Part shown: in pieces, positions 21,612-31,629 of the stretch
How positions within the stretch are numbered: position 1 is the first letter of the stretch
How the letters are laid out: every line of letters begins with the position of its first letter
Origin: an uncultured Clostridia bacterium
Lineage (GTDB): Bacteria > Bacillota > Clostridia > Christensenellales > UBA1242
Reading direction: 5' to 3'
Length of the DNA: 40,543 nucleotides
NCBI GenBank assembly: GCA_944345705.1
Contig: CALVML010000011.1
Span: 1-40,543 of the forward strand
Translations under genes and position numbers: made by a program
Notes under the pieces: model-generated
Seen by the model: the letters and a program-made list of their open reading frames with translations, nothing else
Database searches by the model: none
Told to the model about the DNA's origin: nothing

Positions 21612-24600
21612 TTAATATCTATTATAAATCCTTTTACGATATAAATATGCACAAACAGAGAGTATAGACAAACCCACTAAAGCTACACAAACCCAAATCA
21701 ATATTTGGAAACCGCCATTATTTTGAGTATTGTCTAATTGATATTCAGCTGAAATAGAATGATTTTGTGTAATATTTTTAAAGGTGTATTGTGTTTCTTG
21801 TTTATTCACATCAATTTTTTGACCATCAATTATAATATATTTTATAATATAGCCGGTATTTGCCTTAATCACAAAAGTACCATTTTGACCATATTCATAA
21901 ATATCAGAATAATATTCAATTTGCCCGTTGGCATTTTGCGTGACTGTAATAGCATAAGTGAGTTTAGCAAATAGGACTTGTATATCATGATCTTCTGTAA
22001 TATTTTCAAAAGTATAATAACCATTTTCGAGAATTTCCTCAAATTCATTACCTGTAACAAGTTTGCCATCTATTAAAATTTGCGTGATTTGATAGCCATC
22101 ATTTGCAGTTATATAGTAGGTGATGTCATCTCCGCGATGAACGACTTTTTCTCCACTATTTGAAATACTTCCATTTTGAGATGATGAAGCATTTATTGTG
22201 AAACTTGCTTTTACTGCGGTTGCAATCAGTGTTAAGTCGCCAGCTGGCATAAGGAATGAGCAGTTTTGTGATAGATTGAAGATATTACCATCTGCATCGG
22301 TCCAGCTTTGCCAGGAATAACCATCTGTGATGTCGGCTGAAATTATAATAGGCGAGTAATATTGATAATTTCCGCTTCCTATCAAATTTTCCGTGCCTTC
22401 ACTTGTGTGCAAGGTCAATGTGTAACTATTTCTTGTATAGTAGATGTCTATTACAGTTGAGCCATCGATAGCAAGTTCTTTTTGTGCGAAATCTTTTGGC
22501 GTGAAGCCTGTTATATCAATTGCTTCTGCATTTGTCATGTGATTGAATGCATAGTTTGTAATCTTGGTTTCGCTATCATAAAGAGTGTAATCATCTGCAT
22601 TTAGATTTTGTATATAATAGTTTACAGTAAAACTAACATTTTCAATGTATTCAAAAATAGCACTGATTGTATAGTCTTTATCTATACTCTCTATTGTATA
22701 ATTTTCAAGATCGAGTTGTGAATACTCTTCATCATTAACAAGTATACTCTTGACGAAGAAATTGTCATTTGGAGTAAATGTTATAACTGCGCTATCTCCA
22801 TAATAATAGATATCTTTGTCGCGTGAGATAGTTCCACCTTCAGATTGAATTAAAGTAATTGTGTAAGAATTTTTAGCAAATTCAACATAAATCGAGTGAT
22901 TTTCTGCAATATTTTCAATATTTATGCCATTTTCGATGGCGTCAGTCAAATTTCCATCTTCCAAAATCATTCCATCAAGCATGATTGAATTTATATGATA
23001 GCCTTGCATTGCTTGGAATTTTAAATTGATATCATCATTGACTCCTACATAGTAACATCCATCAATAAGTGGATAGTTTGTAATTATCGAGCCATTGCCT
23101 TGAACAGTAACATCAATTTGATAAACTGTTCCAACCTCTATTCTGCAAATAGACGAATTTACAAGACTACCATCCCAATTACTAATCGTAACATAATAGT
23201 AATATACGCCATTTTGTGATGTGTCTACTTTAAATGAATTTGAATTGGCATTTGTTATTGCCTTTCCCAAGTACAGATTGTTATTTGACTTATACCATTG
23301 ATATTTAAGATCAAATCCGCTTGCATCGACTGTCAAAGTCAAATCCATATTTGCACCTATGTTTATTGAATTATCTAAGTCGTCTGTTATAGCAAATTCA
23401 TCTATTGCATTGAAGGTATTGCCATAGTCTTGCGCATACTTTTGAGCAGTAGAAGATGAGTATCCATAAATATTTGTATTGACATTGAAAGGAGTTCGAG
23501 TAACTACATAATCTCTAGTGTCATAGGTAAACTGCTTGCCGATAACTACATTTTTCACATTTCGCAGTGACATTTGACCAAGAATGATGATATTTGGAAG
23601 ATATAGCATTTCTATTTCACTATGCTCAATTGCATAGTTGTTTATCGTTGTGACCTGTGGCAAATTCATGCTATTTAAACTTGTGCAATTGTTGAACGCA
23701 TAAGATGATATATTTGTAAGAAGTGGGGCGTTTACATATTCAAGGCTATAACAATTTTGAAATGCGTAAGATGATAGGGTGGTCAAAGACTGAAGATTGA
23801 TCTCGACCAGACTAAAGCAATTTCTAAATGCTCTCTCGCCAATTGATGTGATGTTATCAAGATTTATCGCTTTTAGGTTTGTGCAACCAACAAAGGCATC
23901 ATTACCTATATTTACAAAGGAAGAAGGCAAGATGATTTCTTTAATTAGTGAGCAGTCTTCAAAAGCGTTATCGCCGATCTTTGATATTGTAAAGCCGTTG
24001 TAACTTTCTGGCAAAACAATTCTCCCTGATAGTGCCTTATCTACAAGCGCGATTGAAATTTCAACCATTCCACTTGTTTGATTAAGATAGTACTCAAAAT
24101 AGAAAGATGATAGGTTTTGAACAAGTGAATTGAAAGTTATTAGATTTTCTTGAGCATACCTATAGGCTTCACTTTGTGGAATTCCTAAAATCTCAAAGTC
24201 CTGTACAAGATTTCCATTTTCATAGCCTAGGGCATATTGTCCGATATGTTGCACGCTATTTTCAAGGGAGATCGATTTCAGTTTAGGGCAATTATTGAAT
24301 GCGTAGTCACCTATTGTTTCAGCATTTGGAATGGTTACACTTTCAAGGTTTATACAATTTTCAAAGGCATGAGCAGATATTATCCTTACGTTTTCAAGGT
24401 TTATCGTCTGCAAATTTTCACAGTTTGCAAAGGCATTTTCTTCAACAATTTCAAGTTCAGGTAAAATAAGGGTTTGAATAGATGTGCAGTTTTTGAAAGC
24501 GTCTTGCGCGATACTATAAACAGGTAAGTTTTCAATGTATGAAGGCACTTCAAAAGTGCTTTCGCTAGTTTCCACTCCTGTAATTGTGACGCGACTATTT

Positions 24601-27600
24601 TCTATAGTGTATTCAAATGTAGTGCTTTGTCCAAGCAGATTTATTTTAAAATCATTTTCGCGAGCAAAATTTTCGCCAATTCCTGCGTAGACATTGAATG
24701 TTGCGTTTTGAGCAATGTTATTAAAGGCATCTTCGTCAATGAAATCAATGCAACTTGAAAGGGTTATTTGTGTAAGAGTGGTATTATTGCTGAATGCGTT
24801 GTCCCTAATTTCTACAATTGATGGCAAAACTATGGTTTTGAGATTGCTTCTTGAGAAGGCGTAGTCATTGACCTGCTCTAAGTTTGGAGCGTTTAGTGTG
24901 GTCAGTCCTGTACCATAGAAAGCTGATTGTCCAATTATTTGTGCTTGTTGCAAGTCTACTTGAGTTAGATTAGACATATTATAGAAAGCATTTGAACCTA
25001 TTATCTCGGCGGAAGATATTTCAGCACTTATTAGCGGACAATTATAGAAAGCTCTTGATGAAATCGTTTTAACGTTTGCTAGTGTAACTTTCGAAAGTGA
25101 AGTATTGCTTTCAAAAGCGTTTGCTCCTAAATATTTAAGATTTGGAAGATCCAGTGATGATAAACTGTTATTGCCTGTAAAGGCATAAGCACCTATTATC
25201 TGCACATTACCAAGCTGCAGTTGCTTGCTTTGGTAACCACGGAAAGCATAAGCGCCAATTTTAGTTGCATTAATAAGCGAGATGATCTCTAGATTTTTAG
25301 ATTGACTCTCATCAAGATCAAAAGCGTAGTCGCCTATAGTTATCACATTATCTAGAATTATATCTTCGCTTAACCCTGAGCAGTTTAAGAAAGCGTAACT
25401 ATCTATTGTCACAAGAGATGGGAAGTTTGAATTGTTTACCGCGCTCAAATTTATACAATCTGCAAATGCATATAGACCAACTCGTGAAACGCTTGGCGCA
25501 TAAATATATTCAAGGCTTTCAAGAGATGTAAAGGCATAATCTGAAATCAAGGTAACACTGTCAGGCAAGGTAATATCTGTGACAAGAGTACTTGAAAATG
25601 CGTAAGAGCCAATTGAAGTAATTTTTATTCCGTATATTTCACTAGGCACATTTACTGTTGTAAGCACTCCATTGTAACTTACAAGCACGCCGTCTTCATT
25701 TACAGAATAGGCATTTTCAATGTCATTACCATTTATCACATAGGTTTTTTGAGCAATTTGACTGACTTTTGTTATTGCGCCAGATGAAAAGTAAAATGCA
25801 CGTGCCTTGATTTGAAGTGACTTATCAATTGTAATTTCTCCATCATAAACAATGCCATTTGTTAGATTTGGAGTGGAGCCATCTATAGTATAATATATCA
25901 CCGAGCCTGCAAGTGTTGAAGACAGCGATAGGGTGAAAGATGCGTCCTGTTCACTTTGAGAAACGCTGAAATTTACACTGCCTACTAGATCGCAATATGC
26001 ATACTCAATATTCAGCATGCCATATCCATAGTACACATCTTTGCCATCTGCTCCAAGGTCCAGCGCGCCTTGAGTCAATTTGTTTACTATTTCATCAAAA
26101 TCAATATCTTGATTTGGATTGGATAGTATCAGTGCAACCGCGCCAGTCACATGCGGAGCAGCCATAGATGTTCCATCCATTGTCATGGTTCCGCCTCCAA
26201 TGTATGCGCTTTCTATACCGCAACCAGAAGCGACTATATCAACAAAATCTCCATAATTTGACCAGTATGGTCTATAGAAGCCATTTCCATCAACGCCTAT
26301 TGCGCCAACGGTTAGGGCAAGCTCGACATTACTTGGCGTGTAATTCTCAACATTTGCTCCATCGTTACCAGACGATACAATAGTTAAGATATCTGCATTG
26401 TAAGCGTCTTGGATAACTTGCTCATAAGGATTATATATACTAGAAGAATAACCATTTAAACTCATGTTCATTGCATATATATTTTGTCCTTCGCTCTTGA
26501 GATTGATAACATATTGCAAGCCTAAGATTATATTGATGCTAGAGCCTGTTCCATCATTATTTAAGACTTTTATAGGTAGTATTTTGACATTTGAATATGT
26601 AAGATCAACGATTGTTCCTGCAACATGAGTGCCATGTCCGAAGCCATCTTCGTAAGGGTAGGCATCTGGAGTAACATCAGTTGAAAAGTTTGCTCCGCCA
26701 CTTGCCACTCGATTTGTAAACCAAGGATGGTCACTGTCAAGCCCTGTGTCAAGCACGGCGACAATTACTTCTCGCAAATTTGAAGTGCCGATATTTTGCT
26801 GTAAAAAACTAGAATAACTATCAATTGCACTTGAACCTGCGCCCCAAGTTATATAAGAATTGTCGCTTATTTGCGTGGACGAAAGCGAATTTTGACTACT
26901 TAAAATATTGCTTGAATTTTGATAATTTACTATTTTTATAGTGTTTTTCGCGTAATTTTTGCTGTTTTTTATTATATTTTCTTGATTTTGATCGATTTCA
27001 GAGGCACTTACCTTTGTGTCAAAGGTGACTTTTATATCGTCTTCTTGAGATAATTGATTGTAAGAATTTAACGCATCTTGAATTGTATCATATTGAAGAA
27101 TGTAGTAATCTTTGTATCCACATACTATCTCAGTTGCATTTACATCATCAATCTTTGATTCACTTTGAACAATAAGACGCATAGATGAATATGGGTTTTC
27201 AAAAGCCAAACTATTGTCTTCTTCTTGTACTATATATCCTAGACTTTGAGTAATGCTTTTAACAGGAAGATATAACTGTCCAGACTTTACAAAAGCTTTT
27301 ACAAGTGAGATATCGGTTTTAGAACTGCTTGTTATAGTTTGCATATCACTATTTAAAGTGACTTTACCAAGATTACTAGAAAAAATATATTCGTCATTAT
27401 CATTTTTCACACTTATGTCAAAATAATCTTCTAGATCACTTTGGCTTATCATATAGTCTGTGCCAGATTTTTCAAGGTTATCAGTTGGAATGATTATATC
27501 TTCGTCAAAAGTGTATTTTTTTAATAGACTTAAAGCGTCTTGAGAGAATGAGTCAAAATCGCCATTTGTGTAATTTCTATTATATGTAAAAAAGGAAAGC

Positions 27601-27668
27601 AAAAATAGACCGAGTATAGATAAAAACAATACAAGTATTGTCATAATTTTCAAAGATTTTATTTTCAT
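21612..27668 (-). CDS. Giant surface subtilase with BspA-type leucine-rich repeats
   Basis: A 2018-residue exported protein. In order: signal or anchor helix (about 8-28); a stalk-like region (about 60-165) resembling the copper-amine-oxidase N-terminal domain; an S8 subtilisin domain with triad D307 (VLDTGLD), H345 (GHGTHVAG) and S501 (DGTSMAAPHV); a chitobiase C-terminal-like beta domain (about 565-640); about 650-1425 of LRR_5/BspA repeats with the SIGDYAF-type signature; an Ig-like domain (about 1430-1515); several InlB B-like repeats (about 1515-1970); and a C-terminal transmembrane helix with tail YRKRIYNRY. No LPXTG is seen, so it is probably anchored by its end helices. BspA-type repeats mediate adhesion in other bacteria; the target here is unknown. 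AAGGAG lies five bases before the ATG. Confidence 0.92.
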   Translation of the reverse strand: MKIKSLKIMTILVLFLSILGLFLLSFFTYNRNYTNGDFDSFSQDALSLLKKYTFDEDIIIPTDNLEKSGTDYMISQSDLEDYFDISVKNDNDEYIFSSNLGKVTLNSDMQTITSSSKTDISLVKAFVKSGQLYLPVKSITQSLGYIVQEEDNSLAFENPYSSMRLIVQSESKIDDVNATEIVCGYKDYYILQYDTIQDALNSYNQLSQEDDIKVTFDTKVSASEIDQNQENIIKNSKNYAKNTIKIVNYQNSSNILSSQNSLSSTQISDNSYITWGAGSSAIDSYSSFLQQNIGTSNLREVIVAVLDTGLDSDHPWFTNRVASGGANFSTDVTPDAYPYEDGFGHGTHVAGTIVDLTYSNVKILPIKVLNNDGTGSSINIILGLQYVINLKSEGQNIYAMNMSLNGYSSSIYNPYEQVIQDAYNADILTIVSSGNDGANVENYTPSNVELALTVGAIGVDGNGFYRPYWSNYGDFVDIVASGCGIESAYIGGGTMTMDGTSMAAPHVTGAVALILSNPNQDIDFDEIVNKLTQGALDLGADGKDVYYGYGMLNIEYAYCDLVGSVNFSVSQSEQDASFTLSLSSTLAGSVIYYTIDGSTPNLTNGIVYDGEITIDKSLQIKARAFYFSSGAITKVSQIAQKTYVINGNDIENAYSVNEDGVLVSYNGVLTTVNVPSEIYGIKITSIGSYAFSSTLVTDITLPDSVTLISDYAFTSLESLEYIYAPSVSRVGLYAFADCINLSAVNNSNFPSLVTIDSYAFLNCSGLSEDIILDNVITIGDYAFDLDESQSKNLEIISLINATKIGAYAFRGYQSKQLQLGNVQIIGAYAFTGNNSLSSLDLPNLKYLGANAFESNTSLSKVTLANVKTISSRAFYNCPLISAEISSAEIIGSNAFYNMSNLTQVDLQQAQIIGQSAFYGTGLTTLNAPNLEQVNDYAFSRSNLKTIVLPSIVEIRDNAFSNNTTLTQITLSSCIDFIDEDAFNNIAQNATFNVYAGIGENFARENDFKINLLGQSTTFEYTIENSRVTITGVETSESTFEVPSYIENLPVYSIAQDAFKNCTSIQTLILPELEIVEENAFANCENLQTINLENVRIISAHAFENCINLESVTIPNAETIGDYAFNNCPKLKSISLENSVQHIGQYALGYENGNLVQDFEILGIPQSEAYRYAQENLITFNSLVQNLSSFYFEYYLNQTSGMVEISIALVDKALSGRIVLPESYNGFTISKIGDNAFEDCSLIKEIILPSSFVNIGNDAFVGCTNLKAINLDNITSIGERAFRNCFSLVEINLQSLTTLSSYAFQNCYSLEYVNAPLLTNISSYAFNNCTSLNSMNLPQVTTINNYAIEHSEIEMLYLPNIIILGQMSLRNVKNVVIGKQFTYDTRDYVVTRTPFNVNTNIYGYSSSTAQKYAQDYGNTFNAIDEFAITDDLDNSINIGANMDLTLTVDASGFDLKYQWYKSNNNLYLGKAITNANSNSFKVDTSQNGVYYYYVTISNWDGSLVNSSICRIEVGTVYQIDVTVQGNGSIITNYPLIDGCYYVGVNDDINLKFQAMQGYHINSIMLDGMILEDGNLTDAIENGINIENIAENHSIYVEFAKNSYTITLIQSEGGTISRDKDIYYYGDSAVITFTPNDNFFVKSILVNDEEYSQLDLENYTIESIDKDYTISAIFEYIENVSFTVNYYIQNLNADDYTLYDSETKITNYAFNHMTNAEAIDITGFTPKDFAQKELAIDGSTVIDIYYTRNSYTLTLHTSEGTENLIGSGNYQYYSPIIISADITDGYSWQSWTDADGNIFNLSQNCSFLMPAGDLTLIATAVKASFTINASSSQNGSISNSGEKVVHRGDDITYYITANDGYQITQILIDGKLVTGNEFEEILENGYYTFENITEDHDIQVLFAKLTYAITVTQNANGQIEYYSDIYEYGQNGTFVIKANTGYIIKYIIIDGQKIDVNKQETQYTFKNITQNHSISAEYQLDNTQNNGGFQILIWVCVALVGLSILSVCAYLYRKRIYNRY

Positions 27669-27892
27669 ATTTTCTCCTTAGAAGGTGGTTAGATAATATC
27701 TTTATTTTGGTTAAAATTAAATAAATTTTAATAAAAATTAAGATTTTTTAATGATTTTTAGTGATTTTTTTATATTTTTCATTGAATTTTTAAATATTTT
27801 TGATAAAAATAATTAAAAAATAATCATGATATTTGCATTATGTTTTGGTTTAAAATTTTGAAGAATATATTTTAAAATAGATAAAAAATTAT

Positions 27893-27907
27893 TTACATAT
27901 TCTCCTT
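27893..27907 (-). promoter_or_regulatory. Start-stop element (ribosome site, ATG, TAA)
   Basis: On the minus strand AAGGAG (27907-27902) is followed after 3 nt by ATG (27898-27896) and at once by TAA (27895-27893). It sits at the predicted 5' end of a leader of about 230 nt for the subtilase/LRR gene. It may be a ribosome-parking 5' stabiliser or a relic. Confidence 0.5.
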
Positions 27908-27911
27908 ATTT

Positions 27912-27940
27912 AATATAGCACATTTAAGATTGATTGTAAA
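27912..27940 (-). promoter_or_regulatory. Promoter upstream of the subtilase/LRR gene
   Basis: On the minus strand TTTACA (27940-27935) and TATATT (27917-27912) are 17 bp apart with an extended TGC. The start is expected near 27905. The remaining leader down to 27669 is A/T-rich with no gene. A weaker TATTAT nearer the gene could be a second promoter. Confidence 0.7.
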
Positions 27941-28058
27941 GCAGAACAAAATTAAATGCATTTTAATTATAGAGATTTTATTGTAGATTTTTAAATTTAA
28001 TTAATTTGTAAGTAATAAATTAATAATAAAAAATTGTCATAATTAAATAACAAAACTC

Positions 28059-28087
28059 TTTGCAAATTTGATAATTTGTGCTATATT
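28059..28087 (+). promoter_or_regulatory. Promoter of leuS
   Basis: TTTGCA (28059-28064) and TATATT (28082-28087) are 17 bp apart with an extended TGC. The start is near 28094, so the 12-nt leader begins at the ribosome site itself. No T-box is present. Confidence 0.75.
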
Positions 28088-28105
28088 TAAAAAAGGAGTT
28101 TATTT

Positions 28106-30517
28106 ATGGCAAGTTATGATTTTAAAACTATAGAAGAAAAATGGCAAAAGCGTTGGGAAAATGACCCGCGACTAAAAGCGGTAGATTTTCATCCAACAAA
28201 GCCAAAGTATTATGTTTTGTATGAATTTTATAATATCAGTGGCAATCTACACATGGGACACCTAAAAGGTACAGTTCCAGCCGATGCTCTTGCAAGATAT
28301 AAGCGTTTCAAAGGATATAATGTGTTATTCCCAATAGGTGGAGATGCGTTTGGACTTCCTGCTGAAAACGCTGCAATCAAACATGGCATTGATCCGCATA
28401 AGTTTGTAGAAGATGGTATGAAGACTGTACTTGATCAATCTAAAAAGATAGGTCTTTCTTTCGACTATTCAAGGACCATCTGTACAAGCAGTCCAGAGTA
28501 CTATAAGTGGACACAATGGATCTTCTTGCAACTATTCAAACATGATAAAGCATATAAAAAGGTTGGCAAGGTTAATTTTTGTACTCACTGCCAGACTGTG
28601 CTTTCAAACGAAGATAGTCAGGGCGGAAAATGTGATAGATGCGGAAACGATGTCATACAAGTAAATAGGAATGTTTGGTTCTTGAAGATGAGAGAATATT
28701 CTGAAAAGTTGCTTAAGAATATTGATAATATCACCATGGCGGAAAACCTTAAGGAAGCGCAAAGAAACTGGATAGGTCGAAGCGAAGGAATTGAACTTGA
28801 TCTCGGCTTATATGACGAAAATGGCAATAAAAAAGAAGATCTATCGATTTTTACAACTTGTATAGAAACTGTTTATGGTATCACTTTTGTAGTGCTTGCG
28901 CCAGAAAACGAACTTATTGAAAAATTATCATCATCTATACAAAATATGGACGAGGTGCGTGCATATCAGGAAAAGACCGCGCTTAGAAGTGAATTTGATA
29001 GAATGAGCCAAGTAAAAGACAAGACAGGCTGTATCCTTAAAGGGATCTATGCAAAAAATCCTGTAACCGACGAGCTTGTGCCTGTTTATATTGCTGACTT
29101 TGTACTCAATGGCTATGGCACTGGTGCTGTGATGGCTGTTCCATGTCACGATCAGCGCGACTATGAATTTGCTGTAACATTTAATATTCCAATGAAGCAG
29201 GTAATTGAGGGTGATTGCTCTAAGGGAGCAGTTGAGAAAGGTGAGTACCTTGTGTCAAATCCAAAGATGATAAATTCTGGCGAGTTTTCAGGTATGGATG
29301 TACTTTCTGCAAAGCCAAAGATGGCTCAAATGGTTATCGACAAGGGCTTTGGCAGGAAAATAGTAAATTACAAAATGCAAGACTGGTCATTCAATAGACA
29401 AAGATATTGGGGAGAGCCTTTCCCTATTGTGTTCTGCGATCACTGTGGTATCGTGCCACTTGATGAAAGCGATCTTCCGCTTCTATTGCCACCAACTAAG
29501 GACTATCTTCCAAATGCACAAGGCGATTCGCCACTTTCAAAGATTGACAGCTTTGTAAATTGTACTTGTCCAAAATGTCATGGAAAGGCAAGGCGCGAAA
29601 CTGACACAATGCCAAACTGGGCAGGTTCAAGTTGGTACTGGCTTAGATATATTGATCCACACAATGACAAGGCACTTGCAGACTATGAAAAATTGAAATA
29701 CTGGGGCAGTGTTGACTGCTATACAGGTGGTACAGAACACATCACAAGACACGTACTTTATGCATTTTTCTGGCAAAACTTCCTGTATGAGATAGGTGCT
29801 GTTCCAACTCGTGATCCTTTTGTAAGAAAGATGGGCAGTGGACTTATTCTGGACAGCGAAGGCAAAAAGATGAGCAAGAGTTCTAAAAATGGCGTTTCTC
29901 CACTTGAAGTTATTGACAAGTATGGCGCAGATGTTGCAAGACTTCATGTGCATTTCCTAGCAGGTTATGAAGATAACTGTATGTGGACATTTAAAGGAAT
30001 TGAAGGAATTACAAACTTTGTGGACAGAGTTTGGAAATTGCAAGACATGATAAAGGGTGACGGTGTAAGCAAAGAACATATTGTCGAACTTAACAAACTC
30101 ATCAAGAAAACTGGCGAAGATTATGAGAATTTAAAACTAAACACTGCAATCTCTGCATGTATGATTTTCTTAAAGAAGATAAAAGAAGATGGATTTATTA
30201 CTAAAGAAGAATTAAGACAATTCTTGATTATTCTAAATCCACTTGCTCCGCATATCACAAGTGAAATGTATGAAAGGGTGTTTGGACAAGATATACTTGA
30301 TCAATCTTATCCAGAATATGACGAAAGCAAAATTGTTGAAGATGAAATAAGTTTGCCAATTCAGGTCAATGGAAAATTTAAGACAACTATCAAGGTCTCT
30401 CGTGACAGCACTCAAGATGAAATAGTGTCACAGATAAAATCGAAAAATCTAATTGATTTAGGCAATGTTAAAAAGACAATCTATGTGCCAAACAAGATTA
30501 TCAATTTCATCGTTTAA
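28106..30517 (+). CDS. leuS: Leucine--tRNA ligase
   Basis: A class I synthetase charging tRNA-Leu. The 803 residues are a normal bacterial length. The HIGH signature is HMGH (49-52) and the KMSKS signature is complete (588-592). The CP1 editing domain is present (GYGTGAVMAVPCHDQRDYEF), so mischarged isoleucine or norvaline products can be cleared. Zinc-ribbon cysteines occur as CTHCQ...CDRCG and CPKCHG. The C-terminal domain ends in IYVPNKIINFIV, typical of the family. AAGGAG precedes the ATG. Unlike aspS-asnS it has no T-box and almost no leader, so it is not controlled by tRNA-sensing attenuation here. Confidence 0.97.
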   Translation: MASYDFKTIEEKWQKRWENDPRLKAVDFHPTKPKYYVLYEFYNISGNLHMGHLKGTVPADALARYKRFKGYNVLFPIGGDAFGLPAENAAIKHGIDPHKFVEDGMKTVLDQSKKIGLSFDYSRTICTSSPEYYKWTQWIFLQLFKHDKAYKKVGKVNFCTHCQTVLSNEDSQGGKCDRCGNDVIQVNRNVWFLKMREYSEKLLKNIDNITMAENLKEAQRNWIGRSEGIELDLGLYDENGNKKEDLSIFTTCIETVYGITFVVLAPENELIEKLSSSIQNMDEVRAYQEKTALRSEFDRMSQVKDKTGCILKGIYAKNPVTDELVPVYIADFVLNGYGTGAVMAVPCHDQRDYEFAVTFNIPMKQVIEGDCSKGAVEKGEYLVSNPKMINSGEFSGMDVLSAKPKMAQMVIDKGFGRKIVNYKMQDWSFNRQRYWGEPFPIVFCDHCGIVPLDESDLPLLLPPTKDYLPNAQGDSPLSKIDSFVNCTCPKCHGKARRETDTMPNWAGSSWYWLRYIDPHNDKALADYEKLKYWGSVDCYTGGTEHITRHVLYAFFWQNFLYEIGAVPTRDPFVRKMGSGLILDSEGKKMSKSSKNGVSPLEVIDKYGADVARLHVHFLAGYEDNCMWTFKGIEGITNFVDRVWKLQDMIKGDGVSKEHIVELNKLIKKTGEDYENLKLNTAISACMIFLKKIKEDGFITKEELRQFLIILNPLAPHITSEMYERVFGQDILDQSYPEYDESKIVEDEISLPIQVNGKFKTTIKVSRDSTQDEIVSQIKSKNLIDLGNVKKTIYVPNKIINFIV

Positions 30518-30543
30518 TTAACACAAATTAACTAAAAAAAATC

Positions 30544-30592
30544 AAAAAAACGCTTAAAAATTGCGAAAAAACTGCATTTTTAAGCGTTTTTT
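30544..30592. terminator. Terminator after leuS, bidirectional
   Basis: AAAAAAACGCTTAAAAAT (30544-30561) pairs with ATTTTTAAGCGTTTTTT across a 14-nt loop and has a U tract on both strands. Confidence 0.85.
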
Positions 30593-30715
30593 ATTAAATT
30601 ATTGATAAATTTTTAAAGATAAAAGGACTTTTAATTATATTAAATTTTTATTGAAATGAACAGATTTTTGATAAATTTTTTTTATTGTATAATCATCTTG
30701 AATTTTTATTTATTT

Positions 30716-30800
30716 CGATTTTTTAATAATTTTAATGACTATTTTGTCGATTTTTTTAATAATTTTAATGTTTAAAATTTGTCGATTTTTTTAATTTATC
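30716..30800. repeat. A/T-rich tandem repeat at the 3' end of rdgB
   Basis: Three copies begin at 30716, 30748 and 30783 with CGATTTTTT(T)AAT. The first two share about 22 bp and the third about 12 bp. The second and third copies supply the last codons and stop of rdgB, so the protein's C terminus is built from the repeat. Confidence 0.7.
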
Positions 30801-31370
30801 AAATAGTGCATGGCAGGCTTTGGATCTATGCGAAACAGAATTTTTTTCTTCTTCTTGAATTTGCGCAAAAGTTTTCTTGAAAGGTGGATAGTAAAATAGG
30901 CTATCAAATCCAAAGCCGTTAGAGCCTTTCTCTTCAGTCATAATTTCACCATAAGTGCGACCAACGGCTTCTATTATCTCACCACTTGGCAAGATTGCCA
31001 CCATTGTGCAATTAAAATAGGCATTTCGATTTTTCTTATCTTTCATTTCGCTTAAAAGTTTTTTGCGATTTTCTTTATGGTTTCCATGCTCACCAGAATA
31101 TCTAGCACTATAAATTCCCGGTCTGCCATCTAGTGCTTCAACACAAAGTCCGCTGTCATCGCTGACAACAATATAATCTTTATTTTTATTTTTCAAAAAT
31201 TCATAGACAGCCTTTGCTTTTATAAGTGCATTTTCATAAAAAGTTGTGCCATTTTCTTCAATATCGTCATTATAGCCAACTTCACTCATAGGCAAAATTT
31301 CATACCCTTTCATTATGCTTGAAATTTCTTCAATTTTATGTTTATTATTTGATGCAAGTACAATTTTCAT
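30765..31370 (-). CDS. rdgB: Non-canonical purine NTP pyrophosphatase (RdgB/HAM1)
   Basis: A cytoplasmic enzyme that hydrolyses dITP, ITP and XTP to monophosphates, keeping damaged purines out of nucleic acids. The 201-residue protein carries the N-terminal LASNNKHKIEEI signature, the catalytic and metal region VSDDSGLCVEALDGRPGIYSARY, GSNGFGFDSLFYYP and the C-terminal SHRSKA motif, all expected of the family. I start at the second ATG (31370), which has GGGAG at proper spacing; the ATG two codons upstream abuts the ribosome site. The last few residues (KSTNFKH) are encoded by an A/T-rich repeat, which probably has no effect on activity. Confidence 0.95.
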   Translation of the reverse strand: MKIVLASNNKHKIEEISSIMKGYEILPMSEVGYNDDIEENGTTFYENALIKAKAVYEFLKNKNKDYIVVSDDSGLCVEALDGRPGIYSARYSGEHGNHKENRKKLLSEMKDKKNRNAYFNCTMVAILPSGEIIEAVGRTYGEIMTEEKGSNGFGFDSLFYYPPFKKTFAQIQEEEKNSVSHRSKACHALFDKLKKSTNFKH

Positions 31371-31386
31371 ATCCATCTCCCTTTAA

Positions 31387-31415
31387 AGTTTAACACTTTT
31401 TTATAAAATTGTCAC
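31387..31415 (-). promoter_or_regulatory. Promoter of rdgB
   Basis: On the minus strand GTGACA (31415-31410) and TAAACT (31392-31387) are 17 bp apart with an extended TGT. The start near 31380 gives a 10-nt leader that begins with the ribosome site. Confidence 0.65.
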
Positions 31416-31573
31416 GAGATAATCAAAGTTTTTAACAAAAATAAAATATATAATTTTTTATGAAAGTTAAAAATGATTATATTTCACGGCGCTAAAATAT
31501 ATTGATAAAAGTTTTTAAGTATATAGGTTTATAAATATTATATATAAAATTATATAATAATAAAATAAAAGTA

Positions 31574-31602
31574 TTGACTATGAAAGGCGGGCGTGGTATA
31601 AT
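31574..31602 (+). promoter_or_regulatory. Promoter of the ABC transporter/Ig-protein operon
   Basis: TTGACT (31574-31579) and consensus TATAAT (31597-31602) are 17 bp apart with an extended TGG. The start near 31609 gives a 21-nt leader. No terminator or other promoter is evident before 40534. Confidence 0.85.
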
Positions 31603-31629
31603 AAACAAGGAATTTTAAGGATTTTAAAC

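Noticed and set aside
27669..28058. Riboswitch in the region between the subtilase/LRR gene and leuS
   Set aside because: The stretch is A/T-rich and holds only promoter elements and the start-stop pair; no T-box or other conserved riboswitch motif was found.
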